A stretch of DNA of 64,000 nucleotides from Caenorhabditis remanei (GCF_010183535.1 NC_071333.1:4400587-4464586), one strand, 5' to 3'. Shown: positions 24,513 through 35,639, counted from the stretch's first letter. The notes: generated from the letters alone by a model not told the origin. Translations and numbers: made by a program.

Positions 24513-25135
24513 AAGCGGAGTTAGTGAGCAGGGCGCAGAAACCATAACATCTGTCCGGGAGGCAAATTGGTGGTGGGCGGAGTTTGGAAAAAGGAGGCAC
24601 CGGCCGAACACATGTCCGTTCTCTGAATCTTCAACATAGGGAGATATGAGGACAGGAATGGGAATGATCCATGGTACATGGGAAAATGGATCAATTTTCC
24701 GGGAAAGAAGAAGTTGGAATCGGAGAGGATTCAAAAGGAAAAAAAGATAATTAGCATCAGGCGAGTTGGATTTTACCTTGCAAGAAAAAGGATAGTCAAT
24801 AAAATAGGCTAACAAAGGGAGCTGATATTCTAAAGTTTGCAAAAGATTAAATCAAGGAGTTTTAAGAAAGTTTTCTAGCCAGTTTCTTCGAAAGTAAATG
24901 GTGATGCTTTGAAACAGAAGTGTCTTTTTTGGAAAGCGAAAGGGGCGGAGTTAGTGAGGAAGGCGCAGAGACCATAACATCTGTCCTGGAGGCAAATTGG
25001 AGGTGGGCGGAGTTTGGAGAAAGGAGACACTGGTGGACCACATGTCCGTTCTCTGCATCACCAACATTGGGAGAGATGGGAAAAGGAATGAAAATTGTAC
25101 TAGAGGAAAATGAATCAATTTTCTGGACTGGGACA
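24513..25135. repeat. about 200-bp direct repeat upstream of the innexin (two copies)
   Basis: Copy 1 is about 24513-24715 and copy 2 about 24943-25135, in the same orientation. Shared landmarks are GCGGAGTTAGTGAG, ACCATAACATCTGTCC, GTGGGCGGAGTTTGG and CACATGTCCGTTCTCTG. The repeats lie 0.2-0.8 kb before the innexin start. They could be a duplicated enhancer, although nothing here identifies a binding factor. The alternative is a dispersed repeat. Confidence 0.7.
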
Positions 25136-25520
25136 TAGACTGGGACATGTTAGAACTTGAGACAAACTATGAAATCAAACTGAATTAGTCAAATCTAGAC
25201 AAACTCAATGTCTCATTCAGGACACAAGATTTTAAGATAATTTACGACACGGTTTTTATTTGAGTGGTTTCACTGAAAGAAAGCAGAACCGCCAGAATCA
25301 GAATTGCAAAAATGCAAACCCAAAAAATTGCGAGCAGTTGGAACTGAAACTGATCAGGAAACCTTATGTGATAATCCCTTTTAATGTCAATTGTTTTTGC
25401 AGAACATGAGAGTTGAAACCAACGGTTTGTCATCTTTCATATGTGAGTTGTTCAATTCAGTACAGGATTTAATTAGGTGTAGGCACAAAATAAACTCGAA
25501 GCGTCACCAGCATTATATCC
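25136..25520. other. spacer with a short membrane-peptide ORF of doubtful reality
   Basis: A minus-strand 63-codon ORF (25242-25433) contains one strongly hydrophobic stretch (LLAIFWVCIFAILILAVLL). A CAG acceptor-like site sits inside it. It could be the terminal exon of a small membrane protein, but no upstream exon or homology is visible. Confidence 0.2.
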
Positions 25521-25807
25521 ATACTTGTCAAGGCCCAGACCGGCCAGGCAAGGCTCGAGGGTCGGGCCGGGTCTTGGAAAGTTTTTGAAGGCACGGCCCT
25601 CACCCAAAATTACCCTTTTTTCCAATTTTTGTTGAAATTTTTTCATTTTTTCATAGAAAATGTGACCATTTCTGATGATTTTTCGAAAGATTTTCTAATT
25701 CTGAATGACAGTCGAAAATTTGATTTTTTCGCGAAAAAAATTCAAAAAATTTCAAAAAACTTTGAATTTGAACTTTGGCGCCAAAACACCCGGGCCTTGG
25801 CAAGCAT
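25521..25807. mobile_element. GGGCCGGG-end MITE, copy 1
   Basis: The inverted ends begin ACTTGTCAAGGCCC and close GGGCCTTGGCAAG. GC-rich termini with GGGCCGGG runs enclose an AT-rich core. Relatives occur at 37633-37898 and 45670-46025. Confidence 0.65.
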
Positions 25808-26662
25808 GATTCTGTCGATTCTCAAATAGAAATATAACGCTTCAATCACTACTTGGTACGGCAACAAGCTGCTGTTAAATTTCATGAGAACAACTGACAA
25901 AACAATATCGACAAAAAGTTGCAAGTTGCAATTCTTCTATTTTTCTGTGATTTCCCCCCACATGTCTTTTTTTTCCAAGAAGTACATATTTATATGAAGA
26001 TGAATTTCAAAACAATGAAAAAGAGAAAATTAGTCAATTGGTCAAGGGAAAAGAATGAAAAAAATCAAAGAAATGAAGAAGAGAAATAGAGAAAGAGAGA
26101 CAGAGGCAAAGTATTTGAATACATGTTCGAAAGGGGGAGGGGGGAGAAGGTTGTCTAGACAAGTGGAAGTGTCTGGCGGTATCAACTCTCTGAAATGTGT
26201 AAAAGGTCAAAAACCAATCGTAACTCAAGGTTAGTCCTCCCACCCCCTCTCGGGTTATGGTAATGGAACACATGTTTTCAATTTCTTCTGTTTCTTTAAT
26301 CATTGTTTCTATATCCGTGCAAACGAGGGAATATTATTTTGCGGGGGTTTTGAAGATTGAAGAAAATTTTCTCAGGCCGATAATTTTTCTCAGGATACGG
26401 CGCGATAGTACAGTTCTGTGTTCTTCTGTCGAATAATATGTACTACTCAGAGCTTGTTTTTTTGTGATTCAATTCATCTAAAAGTAATTTCGGTGGCTTC
26501 AGATCGATATGTTTATTGGCTTGAATAATCCGAGCAATTGATATAAAGAACGTTTTACGAGCAGAAATTCTCGTGACAGACAAAAAATATATTTAAAAAT
26601 GAAATGTATGATATGTATCAAAACACGTTTAGATGTAGGTTTCACATAATGAAAAGTGCAGT
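25808..26662. other. no supported gene; 3' flank of the second bHLH gene at its right end
   Basis: Contains a purine-rich run near 26040-26140. From about 26490 it matches the 3' flank of the first bHLH gene, including TTTATT at 26512-26517 (minus-strand AATAAA). Confidence 0.5.
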
Positions 26663-27793
26663 TTAGTTGTGCTTTATCTTATCGCTTTGGTTTTCCTCAA
26701 TGATTTTTATAATGTCTTGAAGGATATTCTGACTTTCAAGGTAATGGAAGAACAGTTGCGTTTCAAAAATGGTTGAATCCAGTGGAACCTCAGACATCAA
26801 AGAAATAGTGGTTTCCATATTATTCAAAACTGGCGCTGGAGAGGAATCTGAGGATGATCCAGATTGAATCTGAAGAAGTCCTGGTGTAGAATTACCAGAA
26901 GTTTCAGAATACAGTGAACTTCCGGCATTTGACAGAACTGGTGATTGAAGTGTTGTCAGAATGGTTGATGGGATTGGTTCTAATCTTGGAAGTTCAATAG
27001 AAGAAGGACAGGACTGAGCAACTATTTGAAGAAAAGCTGACAGGTCATTTGGTTGAGAAATCGGTAGAGTGTTAGTAGATTCCGGGAAAAAAGTAATTGG
27101 GGCTGTGTAGCTGAATGGCATGACTTGAACACTTGGAATAATGGCGGCGGTTGGTAGTGTGCGAACGTAATCAAGGATCAGTTGAAGGACTGTGACTTGC
27201 TCCAACTTTTCTCTGCAATAAAAGAACATTTTTGGTGGAATGTTATGCGTTTCACATTGAAAACCCTTTTTTCAAAGCTGATCATTTAAAAATGTAACAT
27301 GGACATACCTCTGTGATTCAGTTCCGAGCTTTTTATCTCTGATGATTTCTCTCATGTGATCTATAGCATCTTTCTGTTTATCTCTTCTCAGTTGTTCTCT
27401 TTCAGTGTTCCCTCTCCGTTTTTCTTCACGCGTCATCTTCATTCCTTTGGTTTTCTCACGAGTTTGACTTGGGTATTTCGTCTTTAAATTCACCGAAGTG
27501 ATAATCTCAATAGCTTTGAACATCGAGTCTTCTTGCCTGTAATTCCATTTTTGTTACAAATATAAAGTCAGTTTCACGATAATTGGTTTTTCGATCTTAT
27601 AAACTCAATAATATCTTCAGAATTGAACTTACGAATTGAGATCTTGTTTAAATGCGTATCCTTTTTGAACCAGGACATGTCCAATTTCTGCGATCGTCGT
27701 TTTGTATGTGTTTTTTCGCTTCTCCTCATATTCTCTCTTTCTAGCTTTTTGAGATTGATATGGGTGCGCGAGCTGAACGTTGGCAAAGGCCAT
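26663..27793 (-). CDS. REF-1-family-like double-bHLH transcription factor (312 aa)
   Basis: There are three exons on the minus strand: 27633-27793, 27309-27536 and 26663-27212, giving 313 codons with consistent phases. Module 1 spans exons 1-2 (ARKREYEEKRKNTYKTT...; helix 2 SMFKAIEIITSVNLK). Module 2 spans exons 2-3 (EKRRGNTEREQLRRDKQ; helix 2 EQVTVLQLILDYVRTLP). Paired bHLH domains define the REF-1 family of nematode HES-like repressors. Exon 2 is 228 bp, the same length as both corresponding exons in the gene at 16253-18030, and nearly identical to its unit 1. The Ser/Pro/Thr-rich C-terminal half ends in a helical tail (FHYLESQNILQDIIKIIEEN) also found at the end of the other gene. No WRPW-type peptide is present. 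This single-unit gene is the likely ancestral form of the four-HLH gene. An orthologue number within hlh-25 to hlh-29 cannot be assigned. Confidence 0.9.
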
Positions 27794-28045
27794 GTTGATT
27801 ACTTTCTGTAATATTAAGTCAAATTAGACAATCTTTAAAAAAGCGGAATAGAAATAATCGTGAATAACGTTGCAGGAGAGTTAAGAGACAGTCAATAAAA
27901 ACAAAAGGAGAATGACTGTTCTCGACGGAGGAGACGTGTTGCTAGTGTATTTTGCGAGTGCGAGTGTCCTCCCAACCCATCTTCACATATTGTTAGGGAA
28001 GCTTGACAATATGTTATACACAACAAGAATGGTAATCTTTGTTTG
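27794..28045 (-). promoter_or_regulatory. 5' flank shared by the two bHLH genes (copy 2)
   Basis: Homologous to 18031-18330, including CAAATTAGACAAT, GACTGTTCTC and GTGTCCTCCCAACCC. It starts immediately upstream of the ATG, so it includes the 5' untranslated region and probable promoter. Confidence 0.55.
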
Positions 28046-28673
28046 CTTAATAGAAAAATGAGAGTCCAATTGTCTCTTTTACGAGGGCCATAAAACAGCA
28101 CCACCTAGTTACACTCTACAAAAACTCACTGCTCTCAACTGAAAAATTGCACCCAGAAATGTTTTCAAGGGAATAGCTACAAAGTTGTCCGAAATGACCC
28201 AAATATGATTTAAATACTGCAAGAGCTTTAACTATTAACCAGCCTGATACCATCCTAAGTTACTTTTCAATAGAATAGGAGTAATACCTGAATGATAACT
28301 CAACAATTCGTGCAATGACGAGTTTTCATAAAGGAAATATCAAAAGTTGCGGAAAATTCTCGACAAATACCTTGATTCACGTTTGACATGGACATGTTAG
28401 AGAGCGTCGCTATAATTTTAGATTGCTTAGCTACGTCAAGCGCAGCTCGTTCATAAAATATGATAAGGTTATTATTAAAATTTGAAAATGTTCGTAAATT
28501 TTTGTCCAAACAAATTGACTTGTTTTAAAATACGTTTGTAGTGAAACCAAAAAGAGCGTCATTATCAAGATATTTTTGAAAACATTCATTCCAATAGGAT
28601 GTGTAGCTAGAACAAGAAAGACACATGTTGCAAACAAGAGAAATAAATTTATTGCGAAGAAACCAACAATCTA
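28046..28673. other. spacer; RING gene 3' end
   Basis: No gene is seen. TTTATT at 28648-28653 (minus-strand AATAAA) lies about 20 bases past the RING gene stop and is a likely polyadenylation signal. Confidence 0.5.
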
Positions 28674-29613
28674 TTACATTCTCAAGGCGGCGAAATTCTT
28701 TAAAAGTTTATCGATGTTATCCTTTTCAGAAAAGACAAAGACAGTCTCGCAGAATGGACATTTGATGAAGTCCAAATGAGAAATATGTTTAATACATCCC
28801 CAACACAAAGTGTGTCCGCATTCTGCAAAGAAATAAGAGAAAATTAGAAAAATTCTTACTTCCCCAACATACTGAACACTGTACACTACACTAGATCGGA
28901 AAAGGGAAACATTGATTATCTTGCTGATAAAAATTAAATACCGATGACCAAATTTATTGATCGTTTGAAAGCAGCTTCCCCAAAAACTTCCCTTGTAAAA
29001 ACAATTACATCAAATGAGCTAATTCTTTATGTCAAAATGAACGCTGATTTTCTGAATAATAGCAGGATCCAGTTTTCAACATGGCACACCTACGATTTGT
29101 GTCCATATAAAACAACTTACTCAAAACTTTTGGAACTCTGTCACCACTCGGCTCAAATTCCCGGGAGCAACGCTCACACTCCTTCCATGGCATCTTATCC
29201 AATCCCTGGACCACCGCATCAGTCAAATCTTGATTTCTCTGTTCCAAGAGGATTTTTGTTTCTCGATCTTGGTTCAACATATCCGCAATGGTTTTCTCAT
29301 TGGTTGCGATCTTGATTTGAACCTGATGTTCAACCAATTCTTGTTTGACCTTTTCAGAAATTATCTTCTTTTGCTTAATTTTGGCAGCTGTTATCGAAGC
29401 CCAAAATTGACCTTTGGTGTCTGCCCAGTGTGCCTCGAATTATAGCGAGTGAATATGTCTTTCATGTTTTTCTACCGTTTCAATTCTCTTCTTCTTTTCT
29501 GCTTCTATTTCTTGATTGATCTTTCTCAGTTGTTCCTTCATTTTCAAGATTTGAGCGTCCTTTTTCCGCAGACTTCGCGAGGTTTCTTCTTTCTGGGAGG
29601 TTTTTCCAGACAT
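28674..29613 (-). pseudogene. coiled-coil/C-terminal RING finger gene with one in-frame stop
   Basis: There are two exons on the minus strand, 29121-29613 and 28674-28822, joined over a 298-nt GT/AG intron (214 codons in all). The first 140 codons are charged and heptad-like (KKDAQILKMKEQLRKIN...). The C-terminus is a C3HC4 RING: C146, C149, C166, H168, C171, C174, C186 and C189, with the nematode-typical RVPKVLKCGHTLC around the intron. Such proteins are usually E3 ubiquitin ligases. Codon 58 is TAA (29440-29442), yet the frame is otherwise fully open and protein-like on both sides. Either this is a young pseudogene, a base error or polymorphism, or the stop is removed by a 42-nt in-frame intron. 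A GTAGAA donor and a TTCGAG acceptor lie exactly 42 nt apart around it, and a true 42-nt intron exists in the formin gene of this window. The acceptor is weak. Confidence 0.75.
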
Positions 29614-30548
29614 TAACCAGTTCTGAAAAATATATTATCACCAGAAGTGTCTCAGCTACGATAGCTTTGACTGAATCCAAAGCACGAGTAGGTCAAGTTT
29701 TGGAGAGTGGGAAATTATTTAAGGAAACGCAGAAAAATTAATATTTGAAGGCCTAATGATGTGATAAAAAGAGTTTAAAAAAAAGGACCAGTAATTAGCG
29801 AAAAGTATTGAGTACATAATCTGTTCTTGATGTGAATACTTGGTATTCCAAGAAACGAAGTGTTGAAGAAATGAATGTGCTGCTCCAGCGTTCGATTGTG
29901 AGTAGAATCAATCATTCGAAACATGGAGGGTTATCGTAATTTTTTTTGAATGCCTTCTAGGAAAACATATTGATCAAACGAAGGAGCAGGTTTTGCTTAA
30001 TGTGAGGTGCTCACTTATCTATTTAGAATTAAAATTAATAAAATAGACGAAGAAAACAAATTTAGTGAGTTAGACATGTGGTCTTTGGAGTTCAGGAGAA
30101 TGCTAGTGTAGCGTTCAGTCGATCTAAGAACGGTCTCGGCAGTCGAAAAATCAATGGACCTCAAATTGGAGTGATGAGTAGAATGAGTAATTAGGGAAGA
30201 ATAGGAGCAATGAGCGTGGCGGTTGCGTAGCGTGTCCGTTGTTTCAATGAACGAGTAGGTCAAGTTCAAAAGAGGAGGCAATAATCTGAGGAAGCAGAGA
30301 AAAATATAAAAAAATAGAGCGGTAAAAGACGGTACAAAAAAATAAATAAGACAGATTCATAACTGCACTTAAGTACCGGTCAGAATTATAAAAATGGAAT
30401 GAACATTTTTTTGTGCAACTTGCACACAAAATGTTTCACAAAAATTATCATTCCTCCCACCTTGGCAAGCTCTGAAGATTTCTTACTGAAAAACTCAATC
30501 ATTTCGTTCTAGCAGGCACAGTGTTTCGCTATTGTATTTTTTTATCGA
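29614..30548. other. no supported gene
   Basis: AT-rich. A short stretch around GAGTAGGTCAAGTT occurs twice (about 29687 and 30249) with loosely similar flanks. Nothing else is recognised. Confidence 0.45.
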
Positions 30549-30837
30549 GTGCTGGTATAAAAAGTGGACCTCTACAGATATGAAATTATGTTCTGATCAA
30601 CCAATATTAATACTAGACAACAAATCAAACAGGCTTTTGAGTTTCGACCGGGTATTCACAATTTTTGAAAATCGTCAAAAATTCTTACTCTCAAAAGCCT
30701 TGGTATGGCGCTAAAACTAGTCTAATGTAGTAAATTTTATTTTATTGTGTAGAACAAACCAAGAGATATATTTTCAAAATTGGCATCTTTTTTATACAGA
30801 CCGTCGCTGGAAAATTACAGTGCGTTTATACCAGCAC
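30549..30837. mobile_element. short inverted-repeat element (about 289 bp)
   Basis: It begins GTGCTGGTATAAA and ends with the inverse TTTATACCAGCAC. The interior is AT-rich, with a partial internal inversion (CAGGCTTTTGAG / CTCAAAAGCC). No ORF. Target duplication is unclear. Confidence 0.55.
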
Positions 30838-30859
30838 CAATTGATAAGTTTAATTAAAC

Positions 30860-31520
30860 TCTTCCTACATACATCAGCACTCGAAAAGATTGGTCTCTCA
30901 ATTTGAAGTCCAACCCATAATATTGTATTGTGGTCCAATCCCCACTTTCCCCTACATCCCCCTCCGCCCACGCTTTCCCCCCGATCTAGCTCTCCTCCCC
31001 GAAAAAAAAATCAGAATGAAAAACATTCATTCGATTGAAATGAGGTTTATATTCTTAAGTTCATTCATATGTCAACAAATCAGTAATCTCCTTGTGGATT
31101 CGACTTCTACATTGGAACAAAATTGACAACAAGAAATTCAAGAAAACAACGAAAAAGACCTGAAATCAAATTTTTATCTTTTCTCCGCTGAGAAAGAAAA
31201 AACTTACGATCGTAGCAAACATTTTCGGAGCCGTGAGAGAGGGAGAAAGAGTCGTTCCGAGTAAAACTTTGCGAATAAGTGAAATTTGGACAATTCCTTT
31301 CCTATGTACCCCTTTCCTTACTGATAAGATTTTTATTTCACGTCCACGTTATTTTTTTTGAACGAATTCATTAGATGTTTTTTTTAAGCGGCCCGTTGGG
31401 GTTGAATCTTTCAGAACAAACACAGACCAAAAATCCGGCCAGAAAAGTCCGGTTGTGGCCCGAAACGGACTTTTTTCTGCGTGGACCAATTGAACTGAAT
31501 CTTGGTGATTGTACTATCTG
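30860..31520 (+). repeat. uninterrupted copy of the segment split at 20440-22150
   Basis: Aligns collinearly with 20440-20700 and 21801-22150 but lacks the 1.1-kb palindrome, so it represents the pre-insertion state. The right part contains two imperfect subrepeats built on AAAGTCCGGTTGTGGCC and AAAGGCCGATTGTG. Confidence 0.75.
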
Positions 31521-32084
31521 AACGCGAATAAGTCCCGAAATCCGGCCCCAGAAAGGCCGATTGTGTTCCAAAACGGTATTTTTTCTGCGTGAATTAGAGC
31601 ACCCGGTGATATTTATAAAAAGCTTCACTACGATTAAATCCAATTTTCTTATTATCGTAGTTTCAAACTTTGTTTTAATGAATGTGAAAGCCGTTGAGAC
31701 AGTTTTAATCAAATCCGGCCCGAGTTGCTGAAAGTTGCCGAAGCAACCTTTGGCTAGTTGCGGAGTAGTCGGGTTGCCGAAAAAACAAAAATCTCATTGC
31801 CAATTGTTATGTTTTTGGTGGCAGGAGAAGGGAATCATGAAACCATTTATTTACATCGTGGTAATCAACAGGAGAAAAAAAATTGTCGGACATTTTCTTT
31901 CATTATTTTTCCCGTTATCTCCGCAATCTGAAGTAGAAAGTGGGAGACACATGAAAAAGTTTTGAGAGACGCAGAGATTACACATCTCTGGGTAGAGTAT
32001 AATGTAGTTTCCGACTACAGTGAAAAGAGAGGGATGAGAAATGTGGGGATGAGTTTATATGATCCTGATTACGTTACCGGTGGG
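31521..32084. other. spacer before the hAT element
   Basis: No gene is seen. The last eight bases (32077-32084, CCGGTGGG) are the left target duplicate of the hAT element. Confidence 0.5.
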
Positions 32085-32100
32085 CAGTGTAAGGTATTCG

Positions 32101-32270
32101 GTAAACAACTACCGGTAAATGCAGTTTTCGGTAAATTACCGGTAATTTACCGGTAAATTTTACCGAAAATTTACCGATAAATTACCGGTAAAAAATCAAT
32201 TTACCGAAAATTTACCGGTAAATTACCGGTAAATTACCGGTAAATGAGTAATCGGTAAATTACCGGCATC
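32101..32270. repeat. left subterminal TTACCGGTAAA array of the hAT element
   Basis: About ten partly palindromic copies of ACCGGTAAA/TTTACCG in both orientations, adjoining the terminal inverted repeat. Subterminal motifs of this kind bind BED-finger transposases in hAT elements; that role is inferred here. Confidence 0.8.
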
Positions 32271-32421
32271 GTTGTAAATGTTTTTTGTTTTTTTATGGGC
32301 GATTTTCTCTCTTGTTTTACTTCGGTTGTTCAGCGTTTTTCTAATTATTTCTCAGTTTTTCTTTCTACTTCACGTCAAAATAGATTTTTTTTAAACGAAA
32401 ATGTGATTTTTATAGGTAATA

Positions 32422-33112
32422 ATGTCATCTAACCAATCAACTTCCTCATCTGGAGCAAGACCTTCGTTCAAGCTGCGATCTATAGTTTGGAACTTTTTTA
32501 AGTTCCCCATTGATGGCTCTAAAACTACTATTACATGTCCCGCTTGTAAATTGGATCTTAAATACAGTGGATCGACAACGGGAATATTGCATCATTTGAC
32601 TGCTAGACATGGCGACGAGTACAAAAAATTATTGGATAAAAAGGTACTTGATTTTCATCCATCAATAAAGATGAATTCGCTTACAGAAGTCGGGAAAAAT
32701 TGCATTGCAATCTCGTGAGGAATCTGATATTGAGCTAGCAAAGTGAGGAAAAATACTTAAATTATCAAAAAAGTTTGTCTTTCAGGGCTTTTGCGACAAG
32801 TTTGACTCCGTTTCGCTTCGCCGAGAACCCAGAATTCCGAAAATTCATAGAGAATAAACCAGATGATTTTGTATTGCCAACGGCAAAGAAAGTTAAGAAG
32901 ATTATTGATGATTTGGCAGAAGTTCATATGGAAACAACAAAAGATGAATTGGAAGGAGTCAATAATTTCACCATTCTCACTGACGGATACTCCGATTTAC
33001 GTCGAAACTATCATTTTTATTCTCTGCATGTAGCCTACATTAATGCAACATTTGAGAAGAAAGTGTTGGTGAGATTCACATTATTCAGCGATAGTACTCA
33101 ACAGTCGTATTT
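32422..33112 (+). pseudogene. BED-finger hAT transposase fragment, frameshifted and truncated
   Basis: The frame from 32422 encodes a Ser-rich start and a BED-type zinc finger (CPACKLDL ... ILHHLTARH). It goes out of frame at an A-run near 32694-32698. Past it, in another frame, protein-like codons lead to a GTGAGG donor (about 32743) and a TTTCAG acceptor. The reading then resumes at 32785 with a hAT-like region (AFATSLTPFRFAENPEFRKF) that reaches the first catalytic-type aspartate (FTILTDGYSD, near 32980). Similarity ends at about 33112, where the rest of the transposase is missing. The single-base A-run difference should be checked as a possible sequence error. Confidence 0.8.
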
Positions 33113-33339
33113 TTCAGTTTCTCACAGTGAGATTGGTTTTTATTGGTTTTTATTACAGGTTTTTTGTTATTATTTTGTTAATGTTAATTTTTGTTCAATT
33201 TTTGCAGTTTCCGTTTTCCATTTCTGTGAATGTTTCAATAAACACGTAATGAAACATTAAAAAGAAACCCGAAAATTAGCCCATTGAACTCATTTCGAAT
33301 TATCAGAAAATAGGATCATCTAATGTGACAATTTTGTAC

Positions 33340-33595
33340 TGTTTTACCGGTAATTTACCGGTAAACAACTATTCGGAATGATGAATTTCGGTAAAATTTA
33401 CCGGTAATTTACCGATGAAAATTTACCGAAAATTTACCGGTAAATTACCGGTAAATTACCGGTAAATTACCGGTAAATTTTCGGTAAATTTTCGGTAAAT
33501 TTTCGGTTAATATTTACCGGTAAATTACCGGTAAATTATCGGTAAATTTACCAATGAATTTACCGGTAAATTTACCGAAGTCTACCGAATACCTC
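33340..33595. repeat. right subterminal TTACCGGTAAA array of the hAT element
   Basis: About 18 overlapping copies of TTTACCGGTAA and TTTTCGGTAA, longer and more regular than the left array. It ends in the right terminal inverted repeat. Confidence 0.8.
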
Positions 33596-33609
33596 ACACT
33601 GCCGGTGGG

Positions 33610-34229
33610 TGAAATCAAACAAGTGTTCGTCATTCAAGATTGAACCTGGAAAATCTGGCAACAAAAACGCGTGTGTGTGTGTGTAGTGAAGTTCTCTTTC
33701 CCATCTCGTTGCCCTTTTTTCAATACACTTCAGACTTGTTTCGTTGTCTTATTGTGAAAGCACGCTATTGTAATTCAGCGTAATTCAACAAAAATAGTGA
33801 GTTTTTGACATTTTTGAAAAAGATTTTGAAATCGTCGTTGTGAAATCAAAATTTTAAAAAAAAATTACATTTGATTTGTACCTTTAACAATACCTCACAT
33901 TATTCTGTATTACTTTCTTCAAAAAAAATTGTATTTCGTTTTCTCTTTCAATGAAACTCTGCAAGTTATTATTCTTTTGTCTGTATTAAAAAAACAATGC
34001 GTGCGCGCTCCATTGGTACGTGTGAGAGAGTCGAGACTTAATGAAACGGTACCATTCAACCGCCCCCTTTCGACCGCCCAAGAATTGATATTCTTTCAAT
34101 TTGAGTTTTTTTCCGTAATTTCTGCAAAAATTTTTGAATATCCACATGTAAATTAAGTAGAAAATAACAATAAAAATATACCAACGTTATAATTATGTGT
34201 TTTTCTCAGTAATTTTACTGAAAATAACA
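33610..34229. other. no supported gene; short GT microsatellite
   Basis: A (GT)n run occurs near 33672-33685. The rest is AT-rich with no recognised feature. Confidence 0.45.
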
Positions 34230-34725
34230 GAACGTTTCGAGGCGGTATTGGTCATATTAGCTATGAAATTCGTTACCATCTGTTGCTTGAAACTATGAAC
34301 TGCTCGGAAAAATGTTACAATGCTGGTGTACTGTGCGTCCACAAAAAAATGAGGAGAGCATTTCATATTCTTCTACAAAACTGTACAAAAGTCCACTACT
34401 CTGTAAAGAGTCAAAACACATACTAGTTATGATACTGTTTTTTCCAGATAACTTCACTACCCGTTGATATTTTACATCTTCCACCAGGCGTCAAGAACTC
34501 AAGCTGCTGAACTACTCAGGAAGTGGTTTTTTGCGGTCAGTATAATTGACAGAACGAGAAGGTACTCTCCGTTAAAAAGTTCATTATTTTAGGTCGTGGA
34601 ATGGGTGCATCGACAGTTCGACGCTAGCAAAGCACAAGGATATTCTGGAGACCGTTATCTGCCAAGAAGGACTTGGAATACAAATTATCTTCAACAACAT
34701 GATACGAGATATTTGTAGAGGCTGA
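34230..34725 (+). other. exon-like pieces of an unidentified gene or relic
   Basis: After a CAG acceptor at about 34230 the plus strand reads openly with several Cys residues (TMNCSEKCYNAGVLC) up to a possible donor at 34401 (GTAAAG), with a 45-nt candidate intron to TTTCCAG at 34445. The continuation meets a stop at about 34507. A separate open piece after TTTTAG at 34593 encodes VVEWVHRQFDASK... and stops at 34715. I cannot chain the pieces into one gene with a start, so this may be a broken gene. Family unknown. Confidence 0.3.
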
Positions 34726-35209
34726 TTCATATTTCACAGTCGTTTAAATGGCAAGAACATGTTAACTCGTTTCAATGAATTTCATTTTCAAAGTATCAAA
34801 ATTTTTAAGTTCAACAATCACTATTAACTGAGTTAAGATTGTGAAACATACGCATAGAATGGCCAACATAAAGGAAGAAGAAGAATTGATGATGGAAAAC
34901 ACCCCGCTTCTTATAGTTACATGAGTGGTGTGCAATCTCTGCGTCTCTCACAACCTTATCATGTGTATTCCTTTCTCTCCTCTAGAATGCGATGCTAACG
35001 GGTAGAAAGAAACGGGAGGAAACGAAACCTTTTTTATCTTTTTCACTTTTCACACAATCGGGTAACTTTTCTGTCATCATCATTTTTTTGCACCTCTTCA
35101 AGAAATCATAAAATAATTTTACTGCCTTCAAAGTATTTTTTATCTTTTCAAACTTTCAGATAAAACACAAGTGGTGTTTGTCTGAGGCGCTGTTCGCAAC
35201 GGTTTTGGA

Positions 35210-35302
35210 AAGAGAAGAGAAACTGAACCAGCGGGCAAAACCGAACTGCCGTGCTTTGGACAGCGACAGCCGCTTTAGACCACTCGGCCATGCGGGCACG
35301 TG
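35210..35302 (-). pseudogene. tRNA-Leu/Ser-like 5' half, probably a tRNA relic
   Basis: Read on the minus strand from 35302, GCCCGCATGGCCGAGTGGTC is an excellent type-II tRNA 5' end (acceptor strand, then the A-box of Leu/Ser tRNAs), followed by TAAAGCGGC. No matching 3' acceptor strand or TTCGA T-loop follows at the right distance, so a functional cloverleaf cannot be drawn. Confidence 0.4.
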
Positions 35303-35639
35303 TGAGAGAAGATGACCGTGAATGAGGAGAGACCAGCCTGATGAACCGCCAAAGGCGGGCAGATAGGCTGGTCTAGCATAGAAACGCATATACTGAAAGC
35401 TCTCGGTTTTCTTCAAAATCTCATGAACTAGTGGAATTCCAAATATAATCAAATTTTAATATTTAATTTTTCTGAAAATAAATAGAATTACTTTGGCTAC
35501 TTGTTCAAAACGGTAATTTTTGTTCAAGACCAATTTTCTCTTTTAAACTTTTCTGTGCCACACATCCCCCACCTTATCAATATTTTGAAGTAAGTTCACA
35601 TTTTTCAGTATTTCTGGAAGATTTTGCTCTCTAAAAGAG

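Larger units (their letters stand above)
32085..33601 (+). mobile_element. hAT-superfamily DNA transposon, internally truncated (1517 bp)
   Basis: The ends are CAGTGTAAGGTATTCGGTA and its inverse TACCGAATACCTCACACTG, the CAGTG-type termini of hAT elements. Perfect 8-bp duplicates CCGGTGGG flank it (32077-32084 and 33602-33609), the hallmark target size. Each end is followed by about 180-260 bp of short repeats based on TTACCGGTAAA. The interior keeps a BED zinc finger and the N-terminal part of a transposase but lacks the rest of the catalytic domain and the C-terminal dimerisation region, so it cannot move itself. Confidence 0.93.

Noticed and set aside
33340..33595. Regular short repeats resembling a CRISPR-like array
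   Set aside because: Units overlap, are palindromic, have no spacers, and adjoin hAT terminal repeats. They are subterminal transposon motifs in a eukaryotic genome.
35156..35452. Functional tRNA-Leu/Ser on the minus strand
   Set aside because: Only the 5' half is convincing. No pairing 3' acceptor strand or T-loop at the expected distance.
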